This document shows positions 35,424-42,749 of a stretch of 64,000 nt of DNA, piece after piece. Location: NCBI GenBank assembly GCA_001898465.1, contig MKTX01000009.1, positions 1 through 64,000 on the forward strand, in the 5' to 3' direction. The notes beneath the pieces are model-generated. The model searched no databases and was not told the origin of the DNA. It worked only from the letters and a program-made list of their open reading frames with translations. Each line of letters begins with the position of its first letter. Position 1 is the first letter of the stretch. Both the position numbers and the translations under genes were made by a program. This stretch comes from Sphingobacteriales bacterium 39-19 (lineage in GTDB: Bacteria > Bacteroidota > Bacteroidia > Chitinophagales > Chitinophagaceae).

Positions 35424-35849
35424 ATGCCATATTTAACAGCTTCAGAAATATCCAGCCACTTATACGGCGAAGTAGTAAAGGAAATAGAAAGAGACCCTAC
35501 CACAACTGCACAACTTGATTTTGCAATCGATGCTGCTATTGAAGAAGCCAGGGGCTATTTGACGGCCTATGATACGACAGCGATCTTTAATGCAACCGGA
35601 GCCAACCGCAACCCCATTCTTTTGTTGTATGTAAAAGATATTGCTGTATGGCATTATATACAACTCAGTAATCCGGGTGTAGAAATGGAATTGCGGCTAA
35701 AACGCTACGAGCGGGCAACTGAATGGCTAAGTGAAGTGCAAAGAGGTAAAAATAATCCTAACCTGCCTTACCCAACTGTAGCGCCACCCAACGAACCTAA
35801 TAACTATATTAAATGGGGCAGCAACATAAAGAGAAATAATAATTTTTAA
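35424..35849 (+). CDS. DUF1320-like protein (Mu gp36 type)
   Basis: A 141-residue protein. The start (MPYLTASEISSHLYGEV), the Asp/Ala-rich DFAIDAAIEEARGYLTAYD and the later YVKDIAVWHYIQL match the Mu gp36 (DUF1320) pattern, a head-tail connector-type protein. It lies one base after TerL and one before the portal. It is placed earlier than in Mu, but in the order common in Bacteroidota Mu-like phages. Confidence 0.7.
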   Translation: MPYLTASEISSHLYGEVVKEIERDPTTTAQLDFAIDAAIEEARGYLTAYDTTAIFNATGANRNPILLLYVKDIAVWHYIQLSNPGVEMELRLKRYERATEWLSEVQRGKNNPNLPYPTVAPPNEPNNYIKWGSNIKRNNNF

Positions 35850-35850
35850 A

Positions 35851-37140
35851 ATGGCAAAAGTGAAACCAGGAGTTATTAAAAAAAACGGTAGCATCACCGA
35901 ACAGGGGTTGCAGATCATGAACATCAACATCAGGCCGGTACAGCGTAGCATGCTGGATATTGACAAGTGGCGCAATGCACATATACAAGCCGAAAGTATT
36001 AATGGAAGCCGAGTGCTTTTAATGGATATGTACGATGATGTACTTAAAGATGGGTTTCTGAAACGCCTGGTGGCCAAACGTGTGTTGGCTGTTACAAAAA
36101 AGAAATTGAGATTTTGCGATAAATCAGGCAAAGAAATAGATGCTGTAAACGATTTTATAAACCTTGCGGAGTTTCGGAAGCTTCGAAAAAAAATACAGCT
36201 TTGCAAAGCATGGGGCATCGGGTGCATTGAAATAATGAACGCTGATGGGCTTAAGATTTTTGATGTACCCAAAAAACATATTAAGCCAGATGAAGGCCTT
36301 ATTGTGTATGAGCAATATGGCGTAGATGGTATTGCCTACCGTAACCCGCCATTTAGCAATTATGTGGTTGAAATTGGGGAATGGAACGATCTCGGTTATC
36401 TATTGGAAGCTTGCGCCTACGTTATTTATAAACGTGGGAATATTGCGGATTGGGCTAACTACGCACAAATATTTGGCATGCCCTTTAGAGAAGCCCGCTA
36501 CGATGGGTTTAATGAGCAGGTTCGATTGCAATTGGAAAATGCATTGGATAAAGCAGGTAGCGCCGCTTATGCTGTATTACCCAAAGAGGCAGAATTAACC
36601 TTCCATGAAATGAAAGGCACCAGCGGAAGCTCTGATCTATATGATCGCTTGCGTACGGCTATGAATGAAGAGCTTGCTGTACACATACTAGGGGCTACTG
36701 AAACCACTACCAGCAGCAAAAGCAGTGGGTATGCGCAAAGTGAAACGCATTACAAAACGGTGAATGAAGTGGCTGAAGATGATCAGGAAGATGAGCTCAG
36801 CATCCTGAACGAAAAAGTAAAGCCTGTATTAATTAGGCTTGGCTTATTGCCTGCTGAAGGAAAGTTTACATACGATGATCCGGTGGAGCCGGAGCTGGCC
36901 AATAAACTGATTGATATGGCCATTAAATTAAAGAATGCAGGTATACCTGTAGATGATGAGCATTTTTATAACATCAGCGGCATTGCTAAACCGGCAGATT
37001 ATGATTTGCAGAAACAGGAAATTGAAGCAAAGAAAGAAGCTGAAGCTCAGAAGCCACCAATCGTTAAGCCCGGTAAAAAATTAAGCGTTGAAGATGAAGT
37101 TAAAAAAGTGTTGAACGATTTTTTTGGCGAAGCCCTGTAA
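35851..37140 (+). CDS. Portal protein (DUF935, Mu gp29-like)
   Basis: A 429-residue protein. ADWANYAQIFGMPFREARYDG (about residue 200) is the hallmark of DUF935 portals, followed by AYAVLPKEAELTFHEMKG and AVHILGATETTTSSKSSGYAQSE. The C-terminal part is charged. It forms the vertex ring for DNA passage. The MuF gene follows directly. Confidence 0.88.
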   Translation: MAKVKPGVIKKNGSITEQGLQIMNINIRPVQRSMLDIDKWRNAHIQAESINGSRVLLMDMYDDVLKDGFLKRLVAKRVLAVTKKKLRFCDKSGKEIDAVNDFINLAEFRKLRKKIQLCKAWGIGCIEIMNADGLKIFDVPKKHIKPDEGLIVYEQYGVDGIAYRNPPFSNYVVEIGEWNDLGYLLEACAYVIYKRGNIADWANYAQIFGMPFREARYDGFNEQVRLQLENALDKAGSAAYAVLPKEAELTFHEMKGTSGSSDLYDRLRTAMNEELAVHILGATETTTSSKSSGYAQSETHYKTVNEVAEDDQEDELSILNEKVKPVLIRLGLLPAEGKFTYDDPVEPELANKLIDMAIKLKNAGIPVDDEHFYNISGIAKPADYDLQKQEIEAKKEAEAQKPPIVKPGKKLSVEDEVKKVLNDFFGEAL

Positions 37141-37163
37141 TTGCAGGGCATTGGAGGCTTAGG

Positions 37164-38432
37164 TTGCAATACCAGGATAATTGCTGCGGGCATAAATTGA
37201 ATGCTGATAAAAAACGCATTGCCGAGCTGGACGCCTTGATGGAAACCGTGGCTAAGGATTTATATGATGCCAAAATAAAAGAAGGGCAGATACCCATTGA
37301 TATTTACCACTACAATGCTAAAAAGCTGACGGACGCCATGTGGCATGGACTGGATGGCACTTCTTTTAGTTTTGAGGATAGCCGCAACGAATTAAGCGCT
37401 TACCTGCAGCAGAACATACATGCATTTTCTGCAGCCAAAAGCTTGTATGAAATGCAACTTTTTACTAAAATGATGACAAAGCAGGATGGTAGCTTGCGAA
37501 GCTTTACTGACTTTAGAAATTCCGTAATGGATGCCGGGCATGAAATAAACCATAGCTGGCTGCAAACGGAGTACAACACAGCAAAAAGCAGTGCAGAAAT
37601 GGCCCGTAAATGGGATGAATTTAGCAGCAACGGTGTAGAGTACTTAGAATACTCTACCGTAGGCGATGGCCATGTAAGGCCGGAGCATGCCCGCCTGGAT
37701 AAGTTTACAGCTAAAACCACCGATAAGATTTGGAATACCATTTACCCGCCCAATGGCTGGAACTGCCGATGCAGTGTAGTGCCGGGCATTGCCGGTAATG
37801 CAAGCAAGATAACGGTTGATCCTAAAGCTGATTTTCAAAAGGAATATAAAATATCACCTTATTTTCAAAAGAACATGGGCAGGAATAAACAATTGTTTGA
37901 CCTGGAAAAGAATACTTATCTGAATAACCTGAAAGGTATTACAACAGGCGATAATAGCTACCCCGATTCACTATCAGCATTGGATGCTATAAAAAACTAC
38001 AACCTGCCTGCGGTTGAAAAAATACTGGCAGATAGTGTGTGGCCTGCCCCTCACAGCTTTGAAAATGCAGCCGATGCTATTGAGTGGTTTGATGAAGTAT
38101 ATAAAAAAGAAGCATTGATTAAAACACCTACGGGCATCACAGTTAAACTACGCCGAGAATCTTTCAGGCATGCTATAGAAGATAAACCGGATGATAAAAG
38201 ATGGGAGTTTGGGGCCTCTTTCAATGATATTTTAAATAACCCTGATGAAGTATGGCAAAGGCTTAATAATAAAGGGAAAAAATTAGAGACCGAGTTTATA
38301 AAATATTTTGATGCTGCAGCTATTGTGGTTCGGGTAGATAAGGATTTGTTAGGCTGGACAATTCATAAAATTACAACAGATAAACAGGCGAGAACACTAA
38401 GGTCTGGGCAACTTATTTATATAAAAAGATAA
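37164..38432 (+). CDS. MuF head-morphogenesis protein with C-terminal nuclease-toxin-like domain
   Basis: A 422-residue protein; TTG start at 37164 after a GGAGG stretch. Residues about 110-215 are the MuF domain (HVRPEHARLDKFTA ... IYPPNGWNCRCSVVPG). After a linker, residues about 310-422 (FRHAIEDKPDDKRW, FGASFNDILNNPDEVWQRL, FIKYFDAAAIVVRVDK, GWTIHKITTDKQART) resemble the barnase/EndoU/colicin-like RNase domains (PBECR type) known at MuF C-termini. Such MuF toxins may be injected with phage DNA. No immunity gene is seen next to it; the following 66 bases are highly structured. Confidence 0.78.
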   Translation: MQYQDNCCGHKLNADKKRIAELDALMETVAKDLYDAKIKEGQIPIDIYHYNAKKLTDAMWHGLDGTSFSFEDSRNELSAYLQQNIHAFSAAKSLYEMQLFTKMMTKQDGSLRSFTDFRNSVMDAGHEINHSWLQTEYNTAKSSAEMARKWDEFSSNGVEYLEYSTVGDGHVRPEHARLDKFTAKTTDKIWNTIYPPNGWNCRCSVVPGIAGNASKITVDPKADFQKEYKISPYFQKNMGRNKQLFDLEKNTYLNNLKGITTGDNSYPDSLSALDAIKNYNLPAVEKILADSVWPAPHSFENAADAIEWFDEVYKKEALIKTPTGITVKLRRESFRHAIEDKPDDKRWEFGASFNDILNNPDEVWQRLNNKGKKLETEFIKYFDAAAIVVRVDKDLLGWTIHKITTDKQARTLRSGQLIYIKR

Positions 38433-38483
38433 CCGGCGATATGGTCCGACCCTTGGAAGGGGACGCCATAACTACCGGTTATC
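38428..38483 (+). ncRNA. Compact nested stem structure after the MuF-toxin gene
   Basis: GATAACCGG (38428-38436, containing the MuF stop codon) pairs with CCGGTTATC (38475-38483). Inside, TATGG (38440-38444) pairs with CCATA (38466-38470), and TCC or CCC with the GGGGA stretch (38459-38463) closes a third level. There is no T run, so it is not a normal terminator. It could be a translational control element, an RNA processing site or a toxin-binding RNA. I match it to no known RNA family. Confidence 0.5.
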
Positions 38484-38498
38484 TACAGTGCAAATATA

Positions 38499-39056
38499 AT
38501 GAAAAATTTAATAAGTGATGGACTGATCAAAAAAACCAATGAGCTGAAGCAGTACATGCATTACCAATGGCCAAAGAATGTAGGGCAAATGGCCGTACGT
38601 TTTGTTAATGGAAATTTCAGAGCGCAAGGCTGGCAGGGCTCTAGTTTTCAAAAGTGGAAGGCCAACAGCCGGAAAGGTACTATACTTGTAAAAAGTGGAT
38701 CGCTACGCCGCCGCACCGGCTTTAGAATTATGGGCTTGGCGCTGGTGCAATTATACAATGATAGCCCTTATGCCAAAGTACACAACAATGGTTATAAGGG
38801 AACAGTAAGCGTACGAGCGCATACGAGGCGATTGTTGGGCAAAAAGCGGGTAGCATCAGGGAAGTTTACCAATAAAGGTAAAGAGCGAATGAAAAGCGTT
38901 ACTGTGCTTTTAAGCACTACGAAAGTGAATGCATTTACCCGTAAAGTAAATATACCTCGCCGCCAGTTTATGCCGGTAAGCGGCGCTGATAGCCCGGTAC
39001 TAAATAAAGCTGTGGAAAGGGAAACTTTGAGGGCCTTAAAATCAATATTTAATTAA
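38499..39056 (+). CDS. Phage virion morphogenesis protein (Mu gpG-like)
   Basis: A 185-residue basic protein. The text GWQGSSFQKWKANSRKGTILVKSGSLRRRTGF-like pattern (shortened here: KSGSLRRRTGF), ARVHNNGYKG-like VHNNGYKGTV, and RRQFMPVSG are marks of the virion morphogenesis family that includes Mu gpG, needed for head completion or tail joining. It follows the structured gap after MuF. Confidence 0.75.
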   Translation: MKNLISDGLIKKTNELKQYMHYQWPKNVGQMAVRFVNGNFRAQGWQGSSFQKWKANSRKGTILVKSGSLRRRTGFRIMGLALVQLYNDSPYAKVHNNGYKGTVSVRAHTRRLLGKKRVASGKFTNKGKERMKSVTVLLSTTKVNAFTRKVNIPRRQFMPVSGADSPVLNKAVERETLRALKSIFN

Positions 39057-39063
39057 AATTATT

Positions 39064-39579
39064 ATGAACAGTCCATTTGCTAATTTATACGAAAGCATTT
39101 TGCAGCGGATAAAAGCCCTGGTGCCGGAAGTACGTTACATTAACCAGGATATGGGGCAACTTGAGAATTACGAGCTGCGCCCAGCTGTGAGCTGGCCATG
39201 CTTATTAATAGATGTGGATGATTTTAAATACAGCCAGGTACAGGGCAATACTACACAAATGGCTGAGGGTATTGTAACGCTCAGGCTGGGGCTGGTGCAA
39301 TATACCCAAAGCGATAACCTGGTACCGGATAATATCCGGCCAAACGCATTGGCTTATTATGAAGTAGAGGAAAAGATAACACAGGCATTGCATGGTTGGG
39401 CTCCGACCGGCTGGAGCCGTTTAATGCGTGAAAAAAGTGGAACTGAAAAACGGGATGATGATATACGGGTAAGAGTGCTGCAGCTTAGTTGTGCATGTAC
39501 CTATACTGTTGAAAAAATTAAAACAAAAGTAGAGACTCCCGACCAGGTAATTACTGCCAATTTAAATAGGGGTACTTAG
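39064..39579 (+). CDS. Head-tail joining-type protein of unknown family
   Basis: A 171-residue protein. SPFANLYESILQRIKALVPEVRYINQD and VSWPCLLIDVDDFKYSQ with QMAEGIVTLRLGLVQY give a compact alpha/beta pattern like tail-completion/gp37-type proteins. It is the last rightward late gene and its end overlaps the convergent 109-residue gene by 29 bases. No terminator is visible between the two. Confidence 0.6.
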   Translation: MNSPFANLYESILQRIKALVPEVRYINQDMGQLENYELRPAVSWPCLLIDVDDFKYSQVQGNTTQMAEGIVTLRLGLVQYTQSDNLVPDNIRPNALAYYEVEEKITQALHGWAPTGWSRLMREKSGTEKRDDDIRVRVLQLSCACTYTVEKIKTKVETPDQVITANLNRGT

Positions 39580-39880
39580 TTTTAAAAAAAGCGGATGCAG
39601 GTTTATCGGTGTTGAGTGTTTTTAAAATAGAAGTGCATTCTGATTCGCAAAGCCGTTTTGCAATGGTGAATGCAGCTATATCAAATTCCTGTTCTAAATC
39701 GTTAAGTGCAACGTGGTACTGCTTTCCTTTAATTTTTACAAGCCACCAATAACGGTGTGCAAGCTTTTCGTTTCTCTTTTGTAGAAGCAATTCACTACGG
39801 CCACGTCTTAATGCCACCGGTAGTGGAGTGATGATTTCTTCATTAAACAGTGAAAGGTAGACTGAGCGGTGGCCTCGCAT
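39551..39880 (-). CDS. Small basic phage protein, possible transcription activator
   Basis: About 109 residues from ATG 39880 (MRGHRSVYL); a TTG at 39889 adds three. The text RNEKLAHRYWWLVKIKGKQYHVALNDLEQEFDIAAFTIAKRL suggests a helical, DNA-binding-like protein of a type I have seen in Bacteroidota Mu-like elements (MRGR-R-start, RDE/RNEKL-RYWW). It lies past the early-operon terminator (39.93 kb), so it needs its own promoter; a Mor/C-like switch protein would fit that place. That role is inference. Confidence 0.55.
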   Translation of the reverse strand: MRGHRSVYLSLFNEEIITPLPVALRRGRSELLLQKRNEKLAHRYWWLVKIKGKQYHVALNDLEQEFDIAAFTIAKRLCESECTSILKTLNTDKPASAFFKTKYPYLNWQ

Positions 39881-39931
39881 ATAATGCAAGTATAAAATAT
39901 TTTTTTATTGCATACCAAATAAGATATGAAC

Positions 39932-39958
39932 AAAAAAGGGCTGCGATGTGCAGCCCTT
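39932..39958 (-). terminator. Terminator of the early operon
   Basis: AAGGGCTGC (39936-39944) and GCAGCCCTT (39950-39958) form a 9-bp stem with a 5-base loop. On the minus strand it is followed by TTTTTT (39932-39937 overlapping the stem). It lies 15 bases after the last early-operon stop codon. Confidence 0.88.
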
Positions 39959-39973
39959 ATGGTTTTGTTTTTG

Positions 39974-40183
39974 TTATTCTGATTTATCTACTTCAACTAA
40001 TTCCTCAAGCAGCTGCGCCAACACAAAAAGATTATCGCCATCAGCGGTATACTTTTCACCGGAACTTAAATTTGCATTCCAACGAATAGCTGCGGCAATG
40101 GCTTTTATTAACCACTCCTTTCTTTCTTGTGGGTCGCTTTCGGGTATAGTTATTATTAATGCATCGCTTGTTATTTTTGTCAT
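39974..40183 (-). CDS. Small phage protein of unknown function
   Basis: A 69-residue acidic protein: beta start (MTKITSDALIITIPESD), helical middle (ERKEWLIKAIAAAIRWNANL) and acidic end (LLEELVEVDKSE). It overlaps the previous gene by four bases and closes the early operon before a terminator. No function can be read. Confidence 0.6.
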   Translation of the reverse strand: MTKITSDALIITIPESDPQERKEWLIKAIAAAIRWNANLSSGEKYTADGDNLFVLAQLLEELVEVDKSE

Positions 40184-40404
40184 TTTACGCCTCCTTTTTT
40201 TAATGCCAGTAAATAATCTGATGCAGCTTTGTAATCTTTAAGCGCTTCAAATAGTACTATACTTATATACACCTCGCTGCCCTGTTGCATAAAATGTAAA
40301 GGATATTTTTTTTGCCTTTTTTGCAACTGGTGTATGTGGGTACTAAGGCTAAGCTGCTTCATTGCATCCTGGTATGGCAGATAATATGGGTTATGCATGG
40401 GCAC
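40180..40404 (-). CDS. Small basic phage protein of unknown function
   Basis: A 74-residue protein with many Gln, His and Lys (LSLSTHIHQLQKRQKKYPLHFMQQG). A C-terminal helix follows (LFEALKDYKAASDYLLALKKGG). It overlaps AntA by 14 bases and the next gene by four. No family recognised. Confidence 0.6.
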   Translation of the reverse strand: MPMHNPYYLPYQDAMKQLSLSTHIHQLQKRQKKYPLHFMQQGSEVYISIVLFEALKDYKAASDYLLALKKGGVK

Positions 40405-41023
40405 CTCCCGCTTTTAACAGTTTAACCATTGCAGACCCAATCATGTGACTGGGTTTTATGCAAAGCAGATCAGCCACTGCATCCTGCCTTACAAACCATG
40501 CTTCAATACCATTGTGTGGTAATTTGGTGGCTGTGCCTAGGGGTTGCATTTTACGCAACTTGTAACTATAGCTACCACTACTGGTTTTGCCACTCAGGCG
40601 GCGGAGCTGGCCAGCCGGGTACCATAAGCTGTTCAGGTGGCTGGTAGGCTTCACCTGGGCGAGTAGTTGTTGAACTGCGTCAAAGCCCTCAATAAAGGCG
40701 GCCTGTAGTTTTCGCAATTCTTTTTCGGCCTGTATAAAATACAGCCGGGCCTGTTTACCCTTTTCGCTGCGCTGGAGCATGCTAAGCTCCTTGGCCATGT
40801 CCATAGTAATTGTGTACTCTATGGCCTGGCGGCCACCAGTACTTTTCGCCAAATTTGGCGAAAAGTCCCTGCCTTCAACAAAGTCGAAATCGGTAATGTA
40901 ATCTTTGATCCAATTGGAAAAATCTTTACCTACTTCCAGGAAGCGGTGAAGCGTGCGGGCATCTACCCATTGTTCTTGTTCACCCCTCTGAATGATGGGG
41001 ATGATCTGTGTTGTGTTTCGCAT
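40391..41023 (-). CDS. AntA/AntB-type antirepressor
   Basis: A 210-residue protein. The N-terminal half (VDARTLHRFLEVGKDFSNWIKDYI, GRDFSPNLAKSTGGRQA, ITMDMAKELSMLQRSEKGKQARLYFIQAEKELR) is the AntA/AntB domain, about residues 18-110. The C-terminal part (LRRLSGKTSSGSYSYKLRKM) is a second small domain. Such proteins bind phage repressors and can trigger induction. The start codon lies in a 16-bp hairpin arm, and an out-of-frame leader ORF overlaps the first 61 bases, so its translation is probably controlled. Confidence 0.88.
   Translation of the reverse strand: MRNTTQIIPIIQRGEQEQWVDARTLHRFLEVGKDFSNWIKDYITDFDFVEGRDFSPNLAKSTGGRQAIEYTITMDMAKELSMLQRSEKGKQARLYFIQAEKELRKLQAAFIEGFDAVQQLLAQVKPTSHLNSLWYPAGQLRRLSGKTSSGSYSYKLRKMQPLGTATKLPHNGIEAWFVRQDAVADLLCIKPSHMIGSAMVKLLKAGGAHA
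40841..40866. repeat. 26-bp perfect palindrome inside the antirepressor gene
   Basis: ACTTTTCGCCAAA and TTTGGCGAAAAGT abut without a loop, a 13+13 perfect palindrome. It encodes part of the conserved FSPNLAKS segment of AntA, so the amino acids are common, but full symmetry is not required by the code. It may be a protein-binding site. Confidence 0.6.
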
Positions 41024-41145
41024 TTTTTTAAATATTTAAAGCCAACTGCCCCGGCTGCGAAACACAACACAATGAAGTGAGGAGTTAAGGGATTGACTAC
41101 CCTTACCGGGGCAATTGGCTTGTGAAAAGTTGATTTGAATTGCAT
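40963..41145 (-). CDS. Possible 60-residue leader ORF overlapping AntA
   Basis: From ATG 41145 (MQFKSTFHKPIAPVRVVNPL) a 60-residue frame runs through all hairpin arms of the AntA leader and ends inside AntA in another frame. It encodes one membrane-like helix (PHFIVLCFAAGAVGF) followed by a basic part. If translated, ribosomes would melt the stems that hide the AntA start. It could also be a chance frame. Confidence 0.35.
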   Translation of the reverse strand: MQFKSTFHKPIAPVRVVNPLTPHFIVLCFAAGAVGFKYLKKCETQHRSSPSFRGVNKNNG

Positions 41146-41167
41146 TGTGTTATTTGTGTTTCGCAAT
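41007..41167 (-). promoter_or_regulatory. Structured AntA leader with mutually exclusive stems
   Basis: On the minus strand, arm c (41167-41143, TGCGAAACACAAATAACACA) can pair with arm b (41071-41056, TGTGTTGTGTTTCGCA). Arm b is also the exact complement of arm a (41022-41007), which contains the last two bases of the AntA start codon. AGCCAATTGCCCCGG (41120-41106) pairs with CCGGGGCAGTTGGCT (41054-41040), with one mismatch, enclosing arm b; GGG/CCC arms lie inside. These stems exclude each other, the design of an RNA switch. Confidence 0.55.
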
Positions 41168-41180
41168 TCAAATATAGGAA

Positions 41181-41759
41181 TTATTTTATTTTTTCGAATT
41201 GAAAATCTATTGGGCCTTTTATAATAGAGATTTGAGGATTTGCATTTTTCCAGGAAAAACACACTTTATCTGAGGCATTATTAGTGCAAATTTCCCTATT
41301 AGTTTTAAGTCTATTATAATCGAAATCAAAGTTTTCCCAATAAAAAATAAACATATCAATAACATCATTGGCAGTTCCAGAAATAGTTACTTTAGTAATT
41401 CTATTTTCTTTATTTCTAAAAAATGACATATTCAATTTTGCATTGTAAGCCTTTTCGTTATTGTACATTGTAGCGGTTGCCGTTATGGCTCCATCCGTTT
41501 CTTTTGTTGATATTTCCCAATGTTTTTGCATTAAATAAAGTAGCAAGTAATTTAAATACCCTGCTTTTGCTCCTATCAAAAAAACTCTATATCCATTTCT
41601 ACTGCTATTCATAATTTGCTGTTGCATTTTAAATTCGGTTTCACTACCGAATTTATAAGCAAATGTTATAGAATCCATGTTCAGCTTTTCCCACTCTTTT
41701 TGAGCGGTAGAAGTATTTACAATACAAAAGCTGAAAACTAAAATAATTATTTTCTTCAT
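41181..41759 (-). CDS. Secreted protein of unknown function (prophage accessory gene)
   Basis: A 192-residue protein with a Sec signal peptide (MKKIIILVFSFCIVNTSTAQ). The mature part has FAYKFGSETEFKMQQQIM, NGYRVFLIGAKAGYLNYLL and a late FIFYWENFDFDYNRL; two cysteines near the end may form a disulphide. It is much richer in A and T than its neighbours and matches no Mu function, so it looks like a cargo gene expressed by the lysogen. No function can be named. Confidence 0.6.
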   Translation of the reverse strand: MKKIIILVFSFCIVNTSTAQKEWEKLNMDSITFAYKFGSETEFKMQQQIMNSSRNGYRVFLIGAKAGYLNYLLLYLMQKHWEISTKETDGAITATATMYNNEKAYNAKLNMSFFRNKENRITKVTISGTANDVIDMFIFYWENFDFDYNRLKTNREICTNNASDKVCFSWKNANPQISIIKGPIDFQFEKIK

Positions 41760-41760
41760 A

Positions 41761-42165
41761 TTAAAACGCTTTTAAATGTGATTTATATACCTGTTCAAAC
41801 TGGCTTACTAATTTAGGTAATTCCGGGTATGTATATGCCTGTAATTTTTTCTTTAGGTAGCTATGCTTAACGGCCCATTCATCGAACTGCTGGCCATTGG
41901 CTACCAGCCTTCCTTGTGGGTTTAGCTTTGTCCACCCCATTTGGTGGCAATAATAATAAAGTTTCCGAATCATTTTATCCCGATCATTATTTGAGGGCTG
42001 GCTTTCTTTTAAATAGCGTATCAGGTCAATGCTTTCCTGATGGTTCAGCCCCCGCATGCTGGTGGTGCGTCCCTGGCTTATGGAGGCTACAATGTTTTCT
42101 TTTTGGGCAATAAGGCCTGTTTTATGTAAAATGGCATACGCTGCCTTATACTGTTCCTGGTTCAT
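41761..42165 (-). CDS. GemA-like protein (Mu gp16, DUF1018)
   Basis: A 134-residue protein. YAILHKTGLIAQKENIVASIS, the segment SMRGLNHQESIDLIRYL and the later KLYYYCHQMGWTKLNPQGR follow the GemA/DUF1018 pattern of Mu-like phages, where it alters early gene expression and host DNA topology. It overlaps the previous 60-residue gene by 20 bases. Confidence 0.78.
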   Translation of the reverse strand: MNQEQYKAAYAILHKTGLIAQKENIVASISQGRTTSMRGLNHQESIDLIRYLKESQPSNNDRDKMIRKLYYYCHQMGWTKLNPQGRLVANGQQFDEWAVKHSYLKKKLQAYTYPELPKLVSQFEQVYKSHLKAF

Positions 42166-42328
42166 TGGATGCTGTTTTCAGTTGATCAATATAAGCCTTA
42201 GCAGCTGCCAAACTAATAAAGGGCAGCATGGGTAATATGGTAATTGTATAAAACCCATTCTCGTATATAATTTCGTAGCCCTGGTAAAAGGAACTACTGT
42301 ACGGGGTAAATTTGATATTAGTATTCAT
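42146..42328 (-). CDS. Small phage protein of unknown function
   Basis: A 60-residue protein (TPYSSSFYQGYEIIYENGFYTITILP, then AAAKAYIDQLKTAS). It has a beta hairpin followed by a helix and overlaps both neighbours (11 and 20 bases), as usual in this tightly packed operon. Confidence 0.55.
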   Translation of the reverse strand: MNTNIKFTPYSSSFYQGYEIIYENGFYTITILPMLPFISLAAAKAYIDQLKTASNEPGTV

Positions 42329-42737
42329 CTGTAAAGCGTTTGTTTTTTAAATAATTATCCGGATCAAGTTTGCCAATACCGGTGCGTTCTACATACTGAT
42401 TGTATTTGCTAATACCTGCCAGGGCTTTTATTTTTTCTTCCGGGCGCAGGTGGTTCCATTCTTTAATTGCCCGCAGCCGGTTTACTTTCTTTTTGTACTT
42501 ATCCCAAAAATCTTCGAATGGAATAACATAGCCTGATTCTATTACAGTGAGCTTAGTGTTGCTGATGCATTGCTGCAACATGTCAAAATCGGCAGGTATG
42601 TAAGCTTTAAAGGTATTGATGGCATTTATACTCATTGATGTATCACTTACATCAATTTTAACCAGCCGGTTATTGGCATCGTACTGCAGTATGGCCGTGC
42701 CTTTAAAATTGGGTGAGGTTATTTGAAACTGGCGCAT
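42318..42737 (-). CDS. Phage protein of unknown function, replication-region type
   Basis: A 139-residue protein with a short beta-rich start (FKGTAILQYDANNRLVKIDVSD) and a basic helical C-terminal half (FWDKYKKKVNRLRAIKEWNHL, YNQYVERTGIGKLDPDNYLKNK). The second half resembles segments found at the end of phage replication or helicase-loader proteins (W-K-L-...-YL). No family name is secure. Confidence 0.55.
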   Translation of the reverse strand: MRQFQITSPNFKGTAILQYDANNRLVKIDVSDTSMSINAINTFKAYIPADFDMLQQCISNTKLTVIESGYVIPFEDFWDKYKKKVNRLRAIKEWNHLRPEEKIKALAGISKYNQYVERTGIGKLDPDNYLKNKRFTDEY

Positions 42738-42749
42738 TGTTTATTTAGA

